From Durusdinium trenchii (taxonomy: Eukaryota > Sar > Dinophyceae > Suessiales > Symbiodiniaceae): DNA of 64,000 nt. The first letter of the stretch is position 1. Each line of letters begins with the position of its first letter. Under the pieces are notes generated by a model, which saw nothing but the letters and a program-made list of their open reading frames with translations, searched no databases and had not been told where the DNA came from. Positions 33,000-45,261 of the stretch are shown here, piece by piece. The DNA lies in assembly GCA_963970005.1 (NCBI GenBank), contig CAXAMN010026461.1, forward strand, positions 157,875 through 221,874. The letters run 5' to 3'. The position numbers and the translations under genes are program-made.

Positions 33000-35900
33000 A
33001 GTGCCGACCGAACTTGAGAAAACCCGTGTCGGCTTCAGCTGAAGATCTGAAGATGCATGGCCCATTCTCAGGCTTTATCGGTTTCATACTCAACTTGACG
33101 TCTTCCGTTTGCTGATGTTTGCTGCACGTGACAACAATTTGGGGGTTCCCTCGTCAAATCAGTCACTTCACACATTCTAGGTGGTCGTTTTCCTTTGTCT
33201 CGTCTACAAGATCGGCCAAGATCTAAGATCACTATGAACTATGTATAGTCAGTATGTACTTGCTTGCTTTACCCTAATGATTAATCTCACCCTGCCAGCC
33301 ACCAGGGGGGGACCAAAAAGCAGGTTGCTTGCTTGAGACAGCAATGGTAGAAGCACTCTGAGAAGACTAAATGTACTCCCTCAAGACCTTTAAGTGGAAG
33401 TAATTGCCATCACTAAAAAGCAACCTCTTGATTATTGAAGGACCCGGCCTCATTTTGTCCTTGTTCAGGTACGGGTAGGGGAAATTGAGGAATTGGGCTC
33501 AGCGTTTGCTAGTGCAAAGGGGCGCAACCTCTTGTTGCATGGTCTTTGCTGCACTGAGCGGAGAATAACCAGTACTGACAGTCAAGTTTTGAGGTGTAAT
33601 TATACAATAATCATAGGATGCAATGGGAAGGACATGGTATTGCAAGCCAGAACGTGGGCACTGAAACAAATTCCAACCCTAAGCCCTAAGGAATTTGTTC
33701 CAGCTCAGGACAGCACGAGTTGTCCCATTGCAGTGACTCACCCGTTGTCCGTCCCACAAATCGGCTGATAAACTTCATCCCAAGACGACAAAGGCATCAA
33801 GAAAGGATGCCAAGTTGGGTGGATGATGGATTGTTCTGAAACCATAAGGCACGGTGATGACGAAACGTGCGAGAACACACATAGAATAATGATCCGATCC
33901 GCCGCGCCCAAAGAATAAGTTGTAGTTAATCTCATTTGTGGAAGCACCCTCACAAACAAAGGTAACCAACAACTACGTATAAATATTTAAAAACTGAGGT
34001 CCCGAGCCCCCCCCCACCCCATTTGGCACACTTTGGCATTTTATTGTACCCTTGGACATCATTGCGACCCAAACCGGGATCTTCTGTCACGGTTGCCCTG
34101 GAGTTGTTCACTCCCACCGCTACGTCAAGCCTCATCAGTCGGCATATCATGCCTAGGTCTCTGGTTGGAGGATCAAGTCAAGGACGCCCTGTTATAGACA
34201 TGAAGTAAGGCCAAAGTACAATTGCTTTTGAAGATAAAAACAAGTAAGAAGAAAGCACCACAAAGTGGTGTCACAGTGTCACATGCTTCTGACTGCTGGT
34301 GCAGGAATCATGAGGACCCGCGTAATGAACTCACAAGGGTTAGTCGGCAAAAGTTGATCAACCGAAAATAGTGCCAAACCTCGCTGGATACTCGCTTTGT
34401 TTTGGTGGTGGCTGTTCTGCAAAGATCAGCAAGAATAAGGAAGCGTTGAGGGAAACCACACTCACTTCCTAGCTCTATTTTGCGACAAGAGAACGGAATT
34501 CCGCCTGAGACATCCTTTGGACAGGAAGCATTGCATACCACAAAACAAAGTTCTTTTCGTCGATTCATCCCGGCGACAACTGCCGTGCTCTGGAAGGTAC
34601 AAAGTACAAAAGTGTATACAAGCAAGAACTACAGTAGTTGCTCTACCAACACCACCACATACCACCATTTAGGGGGCCCAGGTGGTGGACAGGCTTATCA
34701 TCTTCAATCAACTCGTCAAGGGGTTGCCAGCCACTCCCGCGCACCCGTTCACCCAACAAGCAGCCCCCGGCAAACAGTGAAGGTGATGGCCCCCTGGAAA
34801 CATCTGGAAGACGGTCTTTTATGTCTTTTTCGACCCTTCTCCGTCAAACACGTTTGACCTCCAACATCTCACACTTCGACTTGGATGTTGGTCGCTGTTC
34901 CGAGAAACCGACCCTTGTTTCCAGAATGAGAGAACATCGCACGCCGAGGATCTTCACCACACGACCGGTGCACGGTCCAAACCCACTCTGTGACGCGTTT
35001 TGTTTCGCAGAGTCACGAATGTCCCGTTGGGCCGAGCGACATTTCGTACCATTCCATGCCCCGTGCCACTGTGGCCTTGAGACCGTTGGACGACATGGTA
35101 GGGGAAAAAAACAAATGTCCACAGTGGTTTCCCATATGCATATGTTGTCACTTCAACTTCAACAGAACCGCTCGCACTAGCTTGCGCATTTGTCAGATTT
35201 TCTCCACATACTTCCTTGAGGTTCCTTGCTCAAGTGGCTTGTGCCCTAAGTCTTTCAGTATTGTTGTTCCACTCCAATTGTCGAAACTGTACCTTCCAAC
35301 GATCCACACATCGTCGACCTGTCTGACCAGCAGGAACATTTTGGACTCCCAGTGCTATACTGATTACAGGGAAGTGAACAGAATAGTCATGGATAGGCAT
35401 AAGTAATCCTCCGGAAAATGTTGATCGATCCATATGGGTACTACACTAAGTATAGCTTCTGGATTGTGTCTTGCATCTCATTTTCCCAGTCTCACCTGGC
35501 TACTTTCATGTGGAAGGGTGTGGATGTGCTTTTGATGCCCATGATTGCGGTGTGTGGAAGATGACTTCCGCTCTTGCAAAAACTGCGCCATGGACGTCTT
35601 GAAAACTATCTCCTTGGTAGGAGCAGTAGCAGCACCCATCGGGGAGGAACTTCTGTTATGAAAGGGGGTGCCGAATGCAACAGTTGGTGCAAGGTGTGTC
35701 GTGTGTTCGACATGGCTTCACCCAAACCAGTGTGGATCCACCAGTCCACCAGATTCTGGAATTGTTCAATGTTGCCGTCTTCGTACAGAGCACATTCTGA
35801 GCGCTGGCAGCAAAATTGCACATGCTTCGGCCTACAGCTGGCCCCAATTGATATCGAGGAATGGGTAATAATATACATGTCGGATCTCTGATTATCCAGA

Positions 35901-36090
35901 GTGAAAGGTATTTTTTAGTGCGTTCATTGTTCATGCAAGTAATTACTAACACTGAAGCTTTCCTACAGTATCGGATTGATATTTTTCTTCAGAAACAACA
36001 GAGAGCAACAGAGTTGTGATGGAAGTACATAAACATACCTAAACCATAGTCCAACAGCAAGTTTGACCCTGAGGCCAACCACATTGACCT
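33000..36090. other. Long interval without a firm gene model
   Basis: I see no strongly supported exon. Weak candidates are a plus-strand block at 34486-34596 ending at a GTACAAAG donor (SFGQEALHTTKQSSFRRFIP) and overlapping open frames on both strands at 34640-35180 and 35230-35430. A poly-C run lies at 34006-34018. Confidence 0.4.
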
Positions 36091-36096
36091 TCTTAC

Positions 36097-36178
36097 CTGC
36101 CTTGTCGCTCCAAGAATGCCACCCACCTGACTGGTGCAAAGGTCCGGGGTCTTGCACGATTCGTTGGAGTGAATTCAG
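36097..36178 (-). CDS. Internal exon, hypothetical protein
   Basis: A strong GTAAGAAGG donor follows SGGWHSWSDKA. The exon opens after CTCTCGGAAG and encodes LNSLQRIVQDPGPLHQ first. An inner GTGGGT gives an alternative, shorter exon. No family recognised. Confidence 0.45.
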
Positions 36179-37820
36179 CTTCCGAGAGTCCGTTTCCAAG
36201 AAGGACTTCGTGTCTTCCTATTTTTAAACATACCCAAGAGGGGGCCTTCAAAAAACGGGACGGCCACGGATTTGAGTCAATGAAGCGCAGGCAGGGCACA
36301 ATCAATCTGCGTTTAGGGTTTCGCATCAATCTGCGCTTACATGTGTTTGCAGCAAGGCCAAGTACAGTGATTGACTATGGCACTTATCACTTATCCCAAG
36401 AGGTTGTTTCTGTGGATTCCATCCAGCAATTACCATGCCCAATGCCGCACTGTGCAGTGAGGTCCCAATCAATCTTTCATCCATTCATCCAGTGCACTTC
36501 GAAGCATCTGTTCTTCTAATGGCTCTGCCCTGACATGTTTTCTCTTCGATCAATTCTGTCTTGTGAGACAAACAGGTTGTTTATGCTCCACGGTGGTGCC
36601 TGCAGGTCTCTCAGTGACCATGATCCGCAAACCTCCCAGGTCGCGGGTTTGCATGGTGCAGATGGTGGTATGATGTTGGCTATCGCTTTGTAGCCGAGCA
36701 GGATCTGGTCCTTTGGGTCCTTCTATACTATCCCCGCCTATGAATCCAACATAGTCCAATCCAACTACATTCCCTTAAAGCCTTAAATATCTTAAAGCAC
36801 CCTTCCAAAACAGCCCCGGACCACAGAACCTTATGTTGTGGATCCCAACAGGATCCCTGTTGCGACTGATTGGGCCCCTTAACTCTTGGGATGTTCAGCG
36901 AAGAACTTGTTCAACCTCACTGTGTACCAAATGTTCTTGGATGGACACGGTGTACCAAATGTTCAGCGGAGAGTGTTGCCTGGTCCTCATATTTTGGCGT
37001 GTAGCGAGCCCAAAGTGCTTAAGGAACATAATATCAATTCCATCTAATTCTGGACACCAGGAAAGAATCTAATTTGAGGATCTATCCATCCAAATCCATC
37101 CAAGCATTCCTTCCCGAGTTGCCTGACGCACTCTCGCCCTCCACGGCCCGTGCAGCGGCCGACCAAGTCTCCGCCGCCTTCGGTCCGCAGCGAGTCGGTC
37201 AGCGAGGTGGGTCTGATCCCTCAACGGTGGGTCAAACCGTTGCAACGTAGAGAGGTCAAAGGAGCCAACATCTGGGGCGAGCGACGTCTGGATGCAAACC
37301 ACCAAGATGCCAATGACGGACGTTTAAACCTGTTAATAGTATATAAAGCCGCAAAGAGAAACAATGGCAGCCTGGCTGCCTGCATAAAATTTTGCACATG
37401 CTTTGCATTACTGGTTCGTTTGTGGCTTGAGTCCCAGAAAGTCCACCAACGGACTGAGACTTGGCTAATGTTGAATCACTTGTTTGGGGAATTTGAAGAA
37501 CCTGTTGTCCCGAACTTGGACCTGCATTAGATTCCAGCACACACCAAACATCAACTTGGTCAGTAAGTCAACAAGTGTATCCAATCCGATTCCAGTCAGC
37601 AAGTAGCTTGCAAAAACTCAGCTGCCTGGTGTCAAACAAAAAGAGAAGCGACCACAGTGCTACCAGTGTCACTTCTGGCTAGTCATGTTCTTCCTGTAGT
37701 CGTGGCCATATGACTGGCAAAGCTCAAATGAATGCACAAGTTATTTCCAACCAACACCGAGACACATATAATATATAATATTCAATATATGGTGTTATTT
37801 ATGATGCTATCTGCACATAT

Positions 37821-38232
37821 TTAGCCACCCTCGCTGTGAGATGCCTCCGTGTTGCCCGGCAGCCACACCAAAAGGAGTTCGGCTGAGGGCTTGCCCACTT
37901 CATAGGCCACTGGAAGTACCCGTTCCTCCAGCGTTTGACAGCTGAACAACACCACAAGCTGACTCAGCGTTCCTTGAAAACAATGTGGATTAATATTTTG
38001 ATTCAAACAAAACACGCTCCCTTTCCCAAGGACACAATCATGAAGTATCATGAAGCAAGATACTATTGATAAACCAGTGGATTGTTTTCAAAAGACTGCT
38101 TCCCGTTCATGGTCGTTATCCTACAGCACCACATCTCCGATGGAACGTGGTGATCCTCTTGATCTCTGGCCGATCAACATTTCAATCTGGGCCTCCGGGG
38201 TCATCAAGACTGGATCAAAGAGGGTAGTCTGC
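37821..38232 (-). CDS. Two-exon 3' end of an unknown protein
   Basis: Terminal exon 37821-37972 follows TTGTTTTCAAG and encodes TLSQLVVLFSCQTLEERVLP and AYEVGKPSAELLLVWLPGNT to a TAA. The upstream exon 38156-38232 follows GTTGACTGAG and encodes QTTLFDPVLMTPEAQIEMLI and GQRSR. The two join in phase only if the intron begins GA (AAGAG/GATCAC), a donor type reported in dinoflagellates. With GT donors further on, the phase fails. The terminal exon is well supported, the join less so. Confidence 0.5.
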
Positions 38233-38833
38233 CTCAGTCAACGAAACGCACGCGCGAGGATCTCGAAAACCGTGGGCCAATGGACTATATCTATATCTAC
38301 AAAAAGAAAGCGTATATATGATGTAATAGTATAACATATCATATAGCATACTAAAACCACTGAACTCCTAACCAAGTCAGCTTTGCTGGTAGAGTTTGAC
38401 TGTTGAACCTTCCCTTTCCCATTTGCTGCATGTGATGATCGGATTAGACACAAAAGCCAATCCTGCCCAAGCGACTTTGGTATCAAGAACTGGGCTCACG
38501 TTTAAAAGCTCAATGATGCTCAATGCCAAAATATTGGGCTTAAAGTGCACAGAAAAACCTTTGAAATCGTCATGCCCAATTCTCTTTTAAACGACACAAA
38601 TTACTTTTCCAAGTGCATTTGTTGGTCTATTCCCGGGAATACACATGGTCGGCAACTTACTCGCAAACAGCGTCCTCTCCAAGATTTACTTTCTCGCAAG
38701 TTCTGGGGAGTGTATAGTTAATTCACAATACACACAGAAGCTGTTACTTACTTGCATATCTTCTAGCTTCCGAATTCAGCAACAGGATTATCGCATGTTT
38801 ATCCGACTCGAAGCAACAAACGCCAAACCAGGG

Positions 38834-39231
38834 TCAAATAGTCTGGGCATGCCAGGTTAACATGCTGTCATTCGGGTAGTTGGAAGGTCTTTGGCTGTCT
38901 GGGGTATCTTCCTCTTCCAGTCTGATTGACGGCTCCTGAGTCTGAGCGTGGCGCAGAACCGTTTTCTGCACCATCTCCTCTTCTTCTTGCTCAGCCTTTG
39001 GCTTGTTGGCTCTGGCTTGGCTCAGACGGGGGTGGACTGCTGCTCAAACAGGGTAACTCTTCAAAACTTCGATTGATGATAGCCACACCTGTCTTCACTC
39101 GATTCTCCAATTGTGACTGGTCAAAGCCAAGCACGAGGTCCCAACATCGATTGAAGAAACGAATTGAACGCCTCTTGCCCATGCCTGCGCAACCTCCACT
39201 GCTTCCCGTTGGGCTTTCCGTTCTTGTGCCT
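38834..39231 (-). CDS. Two-exon 3' end, charged coiled-coil-like protein
   Basis: Exon 39172-39231 (acceptor GTCTTTGGTTCAG) encodes AQERKAQREAVEVAQAWAR. Exon 38834-39039 encodes LSQARANKPKAEQEEEEMVQ, KTVLRHAQTQEPSIRLEEED and a C-terminus ending MLTWHAQTI, then TGA. They join in phase through a 132-nt intron with a GC donor (AGAG/GCGTTC). The long overlapping ORFs in other frames have weaker codon bias. The charge pattern suggests a helix or coiled coil. Function unknown. Confidence 0.55.
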
Positions 39232-40436
39232 CTGAACCAAAGACAGGCGTGAGTCGCGAGATTCAAACAGAAAACAACGGTGTGCACTCTGTTTTGCCCT
39301 CCCTCCAAGGGAACTGCACAATTGCCCTTTGGCAAACTGCTTTCCAAAAAAGTTATACATAATTCTCATCAAAAAATGTTCAATATACAAACAATAAGTT
39401 CCAATTATATACACATATTATATATATATCTATTATATCAATGTCGATTAATCATATTGTAACCAGCCAAATTAACTATTCTAATACAAATTAAAAACAA
39501 TCATGACCTAAATCCGCCTAAATCCACACCTATTTAAAATGACCAAATTCGCCCTATATCTACATTAATATGTTCCATATCCCCCGAATTTAACTCCTAA
39601 TTCTAAAAGGACTTCACATCCATGTTGTTGATTGGATAGAGGGTAAAATGACTCAAACATCAGGAGGATGAAAAGTCTTTTGTTGCCGTGCAAAATCGAG
39701 ACGAGGTGGAACAGGACTGCAGTGCTGGGGCGGCTTCACACACACGATGAACGGTGAAACTAGGACTGCAGTGCTGACTGGGCTCCCGGGTCACTCACTC
39801 ACAAATTCACGGCAAAGAACATGAACAAAATACAAGACTTTGCGCGAACGCATGGATTGCTACATTTCCAACCAAGTCAAGTCCTTTTGCCATTTGCCTT
39901 GAAGAGAAGGATGGAATGCATGATTCAAACACTTAACCCCTGTACAAATTGGACACATCATATCTTGCCCACCAAGGTTAAATTACGTGTGGAATGCCTT
40001 TGCGCTGCCTCAGGACCATTTCTTCCTAGAACGCAACTCGATTGAGCCTTACAATACAATAATATGGAAACATAAATGGAGAACTACAACTTTCAAAGCC
40101 ATTGCCGAAACCTGCGGGGAGCCTTGTCAATGCGCTCTAGATTGATTGTCGGGTCCTTAAATCTCCAAAACCAAAAAGTGTGGTGCCTGGCCGCTTGCAA
40201 CACAGTTGTAACTTATACAGAACCGCCTGTTGGCACAGGTGAAAACATGCAACACCTTGCAGGATTCATGTTTTTAACGCTTTCGGCCAAGCATCTCACA
40301 GCCGATGAGCTTGACATCGAAAGCCATGAACGATTACTCACAAGTGCAAGGTGAATAAAACAACAACCCCCGAGTCGCCTCCCGTTGTTCTTTTGCTTTC
40401 CGCTGCTCCTGGCAGCGGCTAATTCACCGTTCTTAC

Positions 40437-40518
40437 CTGGATCAGCCTTGGAACATCGAACAGGCAGTGCCATCAGCCACAAAACCAGTGCAAACATATG
40501 CAAATATTGTTGCACCAA
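40437..40518 (-). CDS. Candidate first coding exon with a signal peptide
   Basis: From ATG, MVQQYLHMFALVLWLMALPV then RCSKADP, ending at a consensus CAG/GTAAGA donor. The hydrophobic core after a short N-terminus and before RCS looks like a secretory signal peptide. It could start the gene that ends at 38834. The overlapping plus ORF at 40498 competes. Confidence 0.4.
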
Positions 40519-40739
40519 GTTTTGTTTTGGAAGGTGGCAAAATCAACAAACAGCAGGCTCAGGCATTTGCAACATGTAAAACCACCCGCGCTGAGGAAAC
40601 GAACATGCAAGCACGGAGCAGCAAGGTCCCAGTACTGTAGAAACGCTGCAAAAGAAACAAACGTGCGCGAATCTGTGCAAAACATTGCAGGATTTGATCC
40701 AATCCGCTACAACAACCATGACGCCCGCACTTAGGAATG

Positions 40740-40840
40740 GTGCAGTGTCCATCCGTCCGTCCGTCCCCTCCGTCCCTCCGTCCGTCTGTGTGTCGGTCCC
40801 TCTGTCCCTCCCTCCGTCCCTATCTCTCTGTCTCTCATGG
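40740..40840. repeat. CCGT/CCCT microsatellite
   Basis: CCATCCGTCCGTCCGTCCCC, then TCCGTCCCTCCGTCCGTCTG and TCCCTCCCTCCGTCCC: a degenerate tetranucleotide repeat of about 100 bp. Confidence 0.85.
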
Positions 40841-41286
40841 ATCCTTCAAAACGAACACAATCACACGACAATGGTTCTTGTAAAAAGGATCTGTTTCTTT
40901 TTTCTGCTCGTATATACCTTAAAGAACAGGATGCTGGATTGGTCCTCAGTCTTGGCTTATTGGAATTGTGTGTTCTTCGGAAACAACTACATCAACTACA
41001 CTTGGAGTTTACAAATGCATGGCACATGCAATGAGTCACGTGCGACTCTACTAACGAATCCAATTTGAAGAGTCGATGCATTTTGTCCTTCCGTCCTTTT
41101 CGGCTGAAGGGAGAGCTAGAAGAGACACGTCATGGCCTGCCTGGCATCAGTGCAAGCAACATTGCCACAACATCGCACCAACCTGCGGAGACCTAATTCA
41201 ATTCACTGTGAAACAAGGCTTCAGCGGAAAATGACATTTAAAAACAACATGTGTCAAAACTGATCGGTTTGGGAAGTTTGGGTCAC

Positions 41287-41372
41287 AAGAAGCTACTAAT
41301 GCTACTAGGAACAAGTGCATCACTACTAGTAACAAGTGCCTTACTAGTAGTAACAAGAAGCTACTAGGAAAG
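41287..41372. repeat. CTACTAG-module repeat array
   Basis: CAAGAAGCTACTAATGCTAC, TAGGAACAAGTGCATCACTA and CTAGTAACAAGTGCCTTACT repeat. The flanks carry a duplicated GTTTGGGAAGTTTGGGTCA (41269 and 41373), so the array sits inside a direct repeat. Confidence 0.85.
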
Positions 41373-41418
41373 GTTTGGGAAGTTTGGGTCATGATTCTGA
41401 CCAGTTTCGTATTGCCTG

Positions 41419-41451
41419 GAGCACGGCGCTCCGCAGCTGCGGCCGGGCCTG
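41419..41451 (-). CDS. Possible micro-exon
   Basis: GGGTGCACCAG/GCCCGG to GCTCCAG/GCAATA encloses a 33-nt GC-rich block (11 codons, GPAAAAERRAP-like) with an AG acceptor and a GC donor. Too short for confidence. Confidence 0.25.
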
Positions 41452-41935
41452 GTGCACCCACGACACACCAAGGAGGGGTTGGTTGGTGAGAATAGGAAAA
41501 CAGATGTGTAATTAAATGAGTACATCGGATGATGTATATATATATATAAAACCTTGGAAACTGGATTTATCAGTTGTGATGTATCTTGCATGATGTATAT
41601 AACTATAACTTTGGAGTGTATACTCTACAGTAATTGTTCATGTTTTTAAGGATCAAGTGTGATCTCAACAGGTTTAGAGAATTGGATGTAACTAAGCCGT
41701 GGGATGTATTGCCAATGTCACACTCACCATAAATTACTAACGTGGTACTTTGGATGATTCTGGTCAGTCTTAGTGTGGATCACAACAAGGGTCCTGCACG
41801 CATATATACCCCGAGAATGGTCAACTGTAGAAAATGCTGAATGAGCATAAATCAGCGAGACATGTATTGTTGTGCTGAAGGCATCTGAAGCAAATATGAA
41901 GCCAGCAACAAGGTTGGCTCGGACAGTCAAACAAT

Positions 41936-42063
41936 TCTACTAGTAACAAGAAGCTCCTAGGTGCTCCTGGCCATACTACTAGGAGCAAGGACGCTACTAG
42001 GGGCTCCTGGCATCGCTACTAGGAGCATTCTTTCTACTAGTAACAAGAAGCTCCTGGCATGTC
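41936..42063. repeat. CTACTAG-module repeat array
   Basis: TTCTACTAGTAACAAGAAGC, TCCTAGGTGCTCCTGGCCAT and ACTACTAGGAGCAAGGACGC repeat, with the same modules as 1-208. It lies downstream of the exon at 42215-42364 in its transcription direction. Confidence 0.85.
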
Positions 42064-42214
42064 CCCCTTGCTCTTTCCACCTTCAAGACGAGCAACTGCG
42101 TGTTAAAGGAATTCCTTTACCGGGAGACTTCGCCCCATTCCTGTCATACATGGGAGTGTAGTACAGTGGACAAAATCGACCAACTCCTATCACCTGCAAA
42201 ACCATAAAACTTAC

Positions 42215-42364
42215 CCAAGTCTTCCCACTTCCAGGTATTTCCTTTGGTATAAGTCGTTCACAACGGTACCCACAGCGGTGCTCCTCACAACCGTCACACC
42301 ATCCGTGGACCTCATCGTGATCTGCCAAGTAGTACCCAGCACTGTAAAGCTCGTCCCGGGCATC
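42215..42364 (-). CDS. Internal exon with a four-cysteine cluster
   Basis: Exactly 50 codons, phase zero at both ends, between a pyrimidine-rich acceptor (TTCGTTCCGCTCGTGTCAG) and a perfect GTAAGT donor. It encodes DARDELYSAGYYLADHDEVH and then GWCDGCEEHRCGYRC, a C-x2-C-x4-C-x3-C cluster that could bind zinc. The splice sites are among the best in the window. Family not recognised. Confidence 0.65.
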
Positions 42365-43112
42365 CTGACACGAGCGGAACGAACAAAAAGCTTCTTCACA
42401 AAGAAAAGAGCAAAGCAAAAGTTACCCTCAGAAACTCAAATTTTGGTTCAACATGTAAATGTACTGTACTACAAATCATGTATATGTATGTATATGTATA
42501 TGGTCAATTGAGCATTTACAACCAATATTACAACACGTACTCACGTGTACTAGCTAATAAATCGATGCAGTTGAGTTGTACTGTTATACTTCGTCTGTTA
42601 AAATCCATCACCTACAAGACGCCAAATGAGCAGGCTTCACCGGGATCTATTCCCAACCACTTGAGACGACGTGATGTTTGAGTCTCAAACCATCTAGAAA
42701 GTGTCTGTGGGGTTCCAGTGCTATGCCAGGAACCTTTTTACAAGTAGCACAGTAATTGAGATCCGACTGGCACGGGGCGTTCCAAGCGCTCGGCAATACA
42801 CTGAAAAGAACAAACTATATATAACGACATAATATCGTCTGACATAGCATAGAGATAGCAAAGAGGGGGTTGCGGATGCTCCCAGTATCTCATGGTCAAA
42901 TATGATATCCTAATGTGGGATTATGGGGGTTAAATCCCTGCACCCACCAGGTACACTCTGAACATGAAGAGGTCTATGACACCTGGAGGATCGTTTTGGG
43001 TCGTTGCCTGCTGTTGTCTGTGGTCTTCCCCATTGACCTGACAAAAAAAAGGGTTTGATGGATGGGCCTAACGTTTCTTGGAGCAATGGCTTCGCCTTGG
43101 CGTAAAAAACAT

Positions 43113-43193
43113 GCGCACCTCCAGGCGTTCCCTCCGCTCCACGCAAAGCAGCTGCACCTTTCAGCAGCCCAGGAGGGGAGGCGATGTCACCAT
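43113..43193 (-). CDS. Candidate internal exon
   Basis: The acceptor is CCCTATTTCCAAG and the donor CTGGAG/GTGCGC. The open frame encodes DIASPPGLLKGAAALRGAEG. A plus-strand ORF (LEIGAGCMQKALTQLQLPHV) overlaps and is equally open. Confidence 0.35.
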
Positions 43194-43673
43194 CTTGGAA
43201 ATAGGGGCTGGTTGCATGCAAAAAGCCTTGACTCAGCTACAGTTACCTCATGTTCACCAGCAGCTCTTTTCGAGTGAAGTGATATGCACGATTCCACACT
43301 GCAATGCAGGCTACTTTGCACTAGAACGACAAGCAATTCGGTTGAAAGGACTTGAAAGGAACCCTCTTGGGGATAGGCCCTTCATGTGCTGAATGCAAGG
43401 CCTAACCACCAGAGGGCCAAAAGGACAACCGTTCGTTCGGCCAAGCGCAAGTGAAGCGAGCGAAGGACTTGGACGTCTTGTCACTCATTGGACCTCATTC
43501 GACCTAGGTGTCCAAGGATCGTCTACATTCACTTGGTACTGTGTATACATATACAAGACCTCGAAAAAAAGCCAAAGCAACTACAACCATATCAAGCCAC
43601 CGGCAAATTCAGTAGGGTTTATAGCAAACGTAGACTTAGACACCGCGCTCTGCTCCTAAATTTCATTCTTGAC

Positions 43674-43848
43674 CTATACTAGATTGGACACTCCCAGACC
43701 GCGATGACCCCGGATCGCCTGATCCAGCTTCCGCTCGTCCTCTTTGGCACATCGCCGAATGAAGGGCCGCAAGGCAGAGGAATACCTCACGACCCAAGGC
43801 ACCACGAGTGAAACCGCACGTTCACAGGGCACCGGTGAAACCGGACGT
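43674..43848 (-). CDS. 3'-terminal exon, hypothetical protein
   Basis: Acceptor TTTGAACCTCCCAG, one base plus 57 codons and a TAG. Segments include ERAVSLVVPWVVRYSSALRP and RRCAKEDERKLDQAIRGHRG. The G/C third positions are strong and the other frames closed. A hydrophobic strand is followed by a charged tail. No family recognised. Confidence 0.6.
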
Positions 43849-44733
43849 CTGGGAGGTTCAAACACGGCGCTGTTTGCGTTGAGTTTGCCTTGACCTTCGT
43901 TTTTGAGGGAGACGAGTCTATATTGCCAGCATCTCAAGTGATCTACAAAGACGAATCTTGTTGGCCTTCTCATTCTATGACATCAAACCCTGTTAGCCTG
44001 TTAGTCTTCGGCACTCAAACCAACAAGCCCTTCAGCCTCTTTGGTGGTTCAAAAGGTAGTGATAGAAATGAAATGAACCTGAATAATTCATTCATTACAA
44101 AATTACCAATTGCCTGTATAGCATCCTATGAGGCTCTATCCTACGCTCGTCAAAAACAATGAACTCCACCTCTCTCACGATGGCTAAATTAAACCACTCT
44201 AACAAACAAATCCATCCCCGCTGGCACTCCATCCTAACCAACAACATATTTGCCGAACTTCAACTGCATCTGTTGGCTTTGGTTTTCCGCTATCGCATGG
44301 CCGTCAACTCCAAGTCACTCCGAGAGGTCCACATAGCCCATGGGCTCCGCCGCCACGACCAAGTCGAAGAGCGCCTCACATGTGGAACCTTGAAGTGAAG
44401 TTCACTGGCCTAACTTCGAGATAAACAGGACTTGTCTTTCAATTGCCAAGGGCATGGGAAGACTCGTAGTGCTGGTGGCAGGGTGACTTGGGATGAAAAG
44501 CACGTTGAAGATCGTTGAAGATCTACTAACTCATCAGATATAATTTGTTTGGGACTGAATGCCTGTTGATTTTTCCGCTGAAATCTGCTGATCTGGGGAT
44601 GGGTGAAAGGAAGACAATGTCGTTTCGCAAGAAGTCCACCGCTGGCAGCCGATGCTGGCAACTCATCGATGTGCATTCAGTGGTATTCTGGCGGGGCTCC
44701 CTTCCACATAGGATAAAACATGATAAAGCTCTG

Positions 44734-45261
44734 TTATTTGGATGTCTTCAGCTCATCCTGTGAAACTGGTGCGAACCAAATCTCCCGTGAGCCTCGGAAC
44801 CTGGGGCTCTGGCCGGAGACGCCAACTCTGGGTTTGTGTGGAGGGCCTGCGGAGATGAGGCAGGCCACGCATTTTAGGCCCGCCGTGGTGGTTTCTGGTG
44901 AGGATCCCAGGTAGGCAAATACATTCAGATTTGGCTGTGTCCTCCAACACCAACCATGTACAGGTTGTGGTTCCGAAAAGTTCCCAGCTCAAACAAATAC
45001 AAGTGTATCAGTTGCTATGCGATCCATGCAACAGCCCACATCTCGATTTACATCTTGCTATATCTCCGTCTACTAGGGGCGGCAGTGGAGAGCTGGAATC
45101 CACGGCTGGGCCAGTAACAGTAAAGGTGACTTGGGGGACCCTGGAGACGTCACACAAAGACTCCACGATCCGATGAGAAATCTGGGCATTCGATGTCTCC
45201 ATGTCTAACATGTTTGCCGTGGTGCTGAGGATCAGGCTGAGAGGACCAGCTGCGGGCGTCA
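44734..45261 (-). CDS. Two-exon 3' end of an unknown protein
   Basis: Exon 45074-45261 (acceptor GGATGACATTCAG) has two bases plus 62 codons, including GPLSLILSTTANMLDMETSN and VPQVTFTVTGPAVDSSSPLP, and ends at a GTAGAC donor in phase zero. Exon 44734-44934 (acceptor TTGGAGGACACAG) has 66 codons in phase zero, including PNLNVFAYLGSSPETTTAGL, KCVACLISAGPPHKPRVGVS and FAPVSQDELKTSK, then TAA. A plus-strand block at 44752-44910 also has an acceptor and a GTAGGC donor. The minus model wins on codon bias and phase. Function unknown. Confidence 0.6.

Noticed and set aside
34638-35180. 180-codon plus-strand ORF
   Set aside because: Low-complexity composition, no G/C third-position bias, and the minus strand is equally open. 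I could not support it as coding.
36314-36330. Telomeric TTTAGGG repeat
   Set aside because: Only a single TTTAGGG unit occurs (GCGTTTAGGGTTTCGC), with no tandem run.
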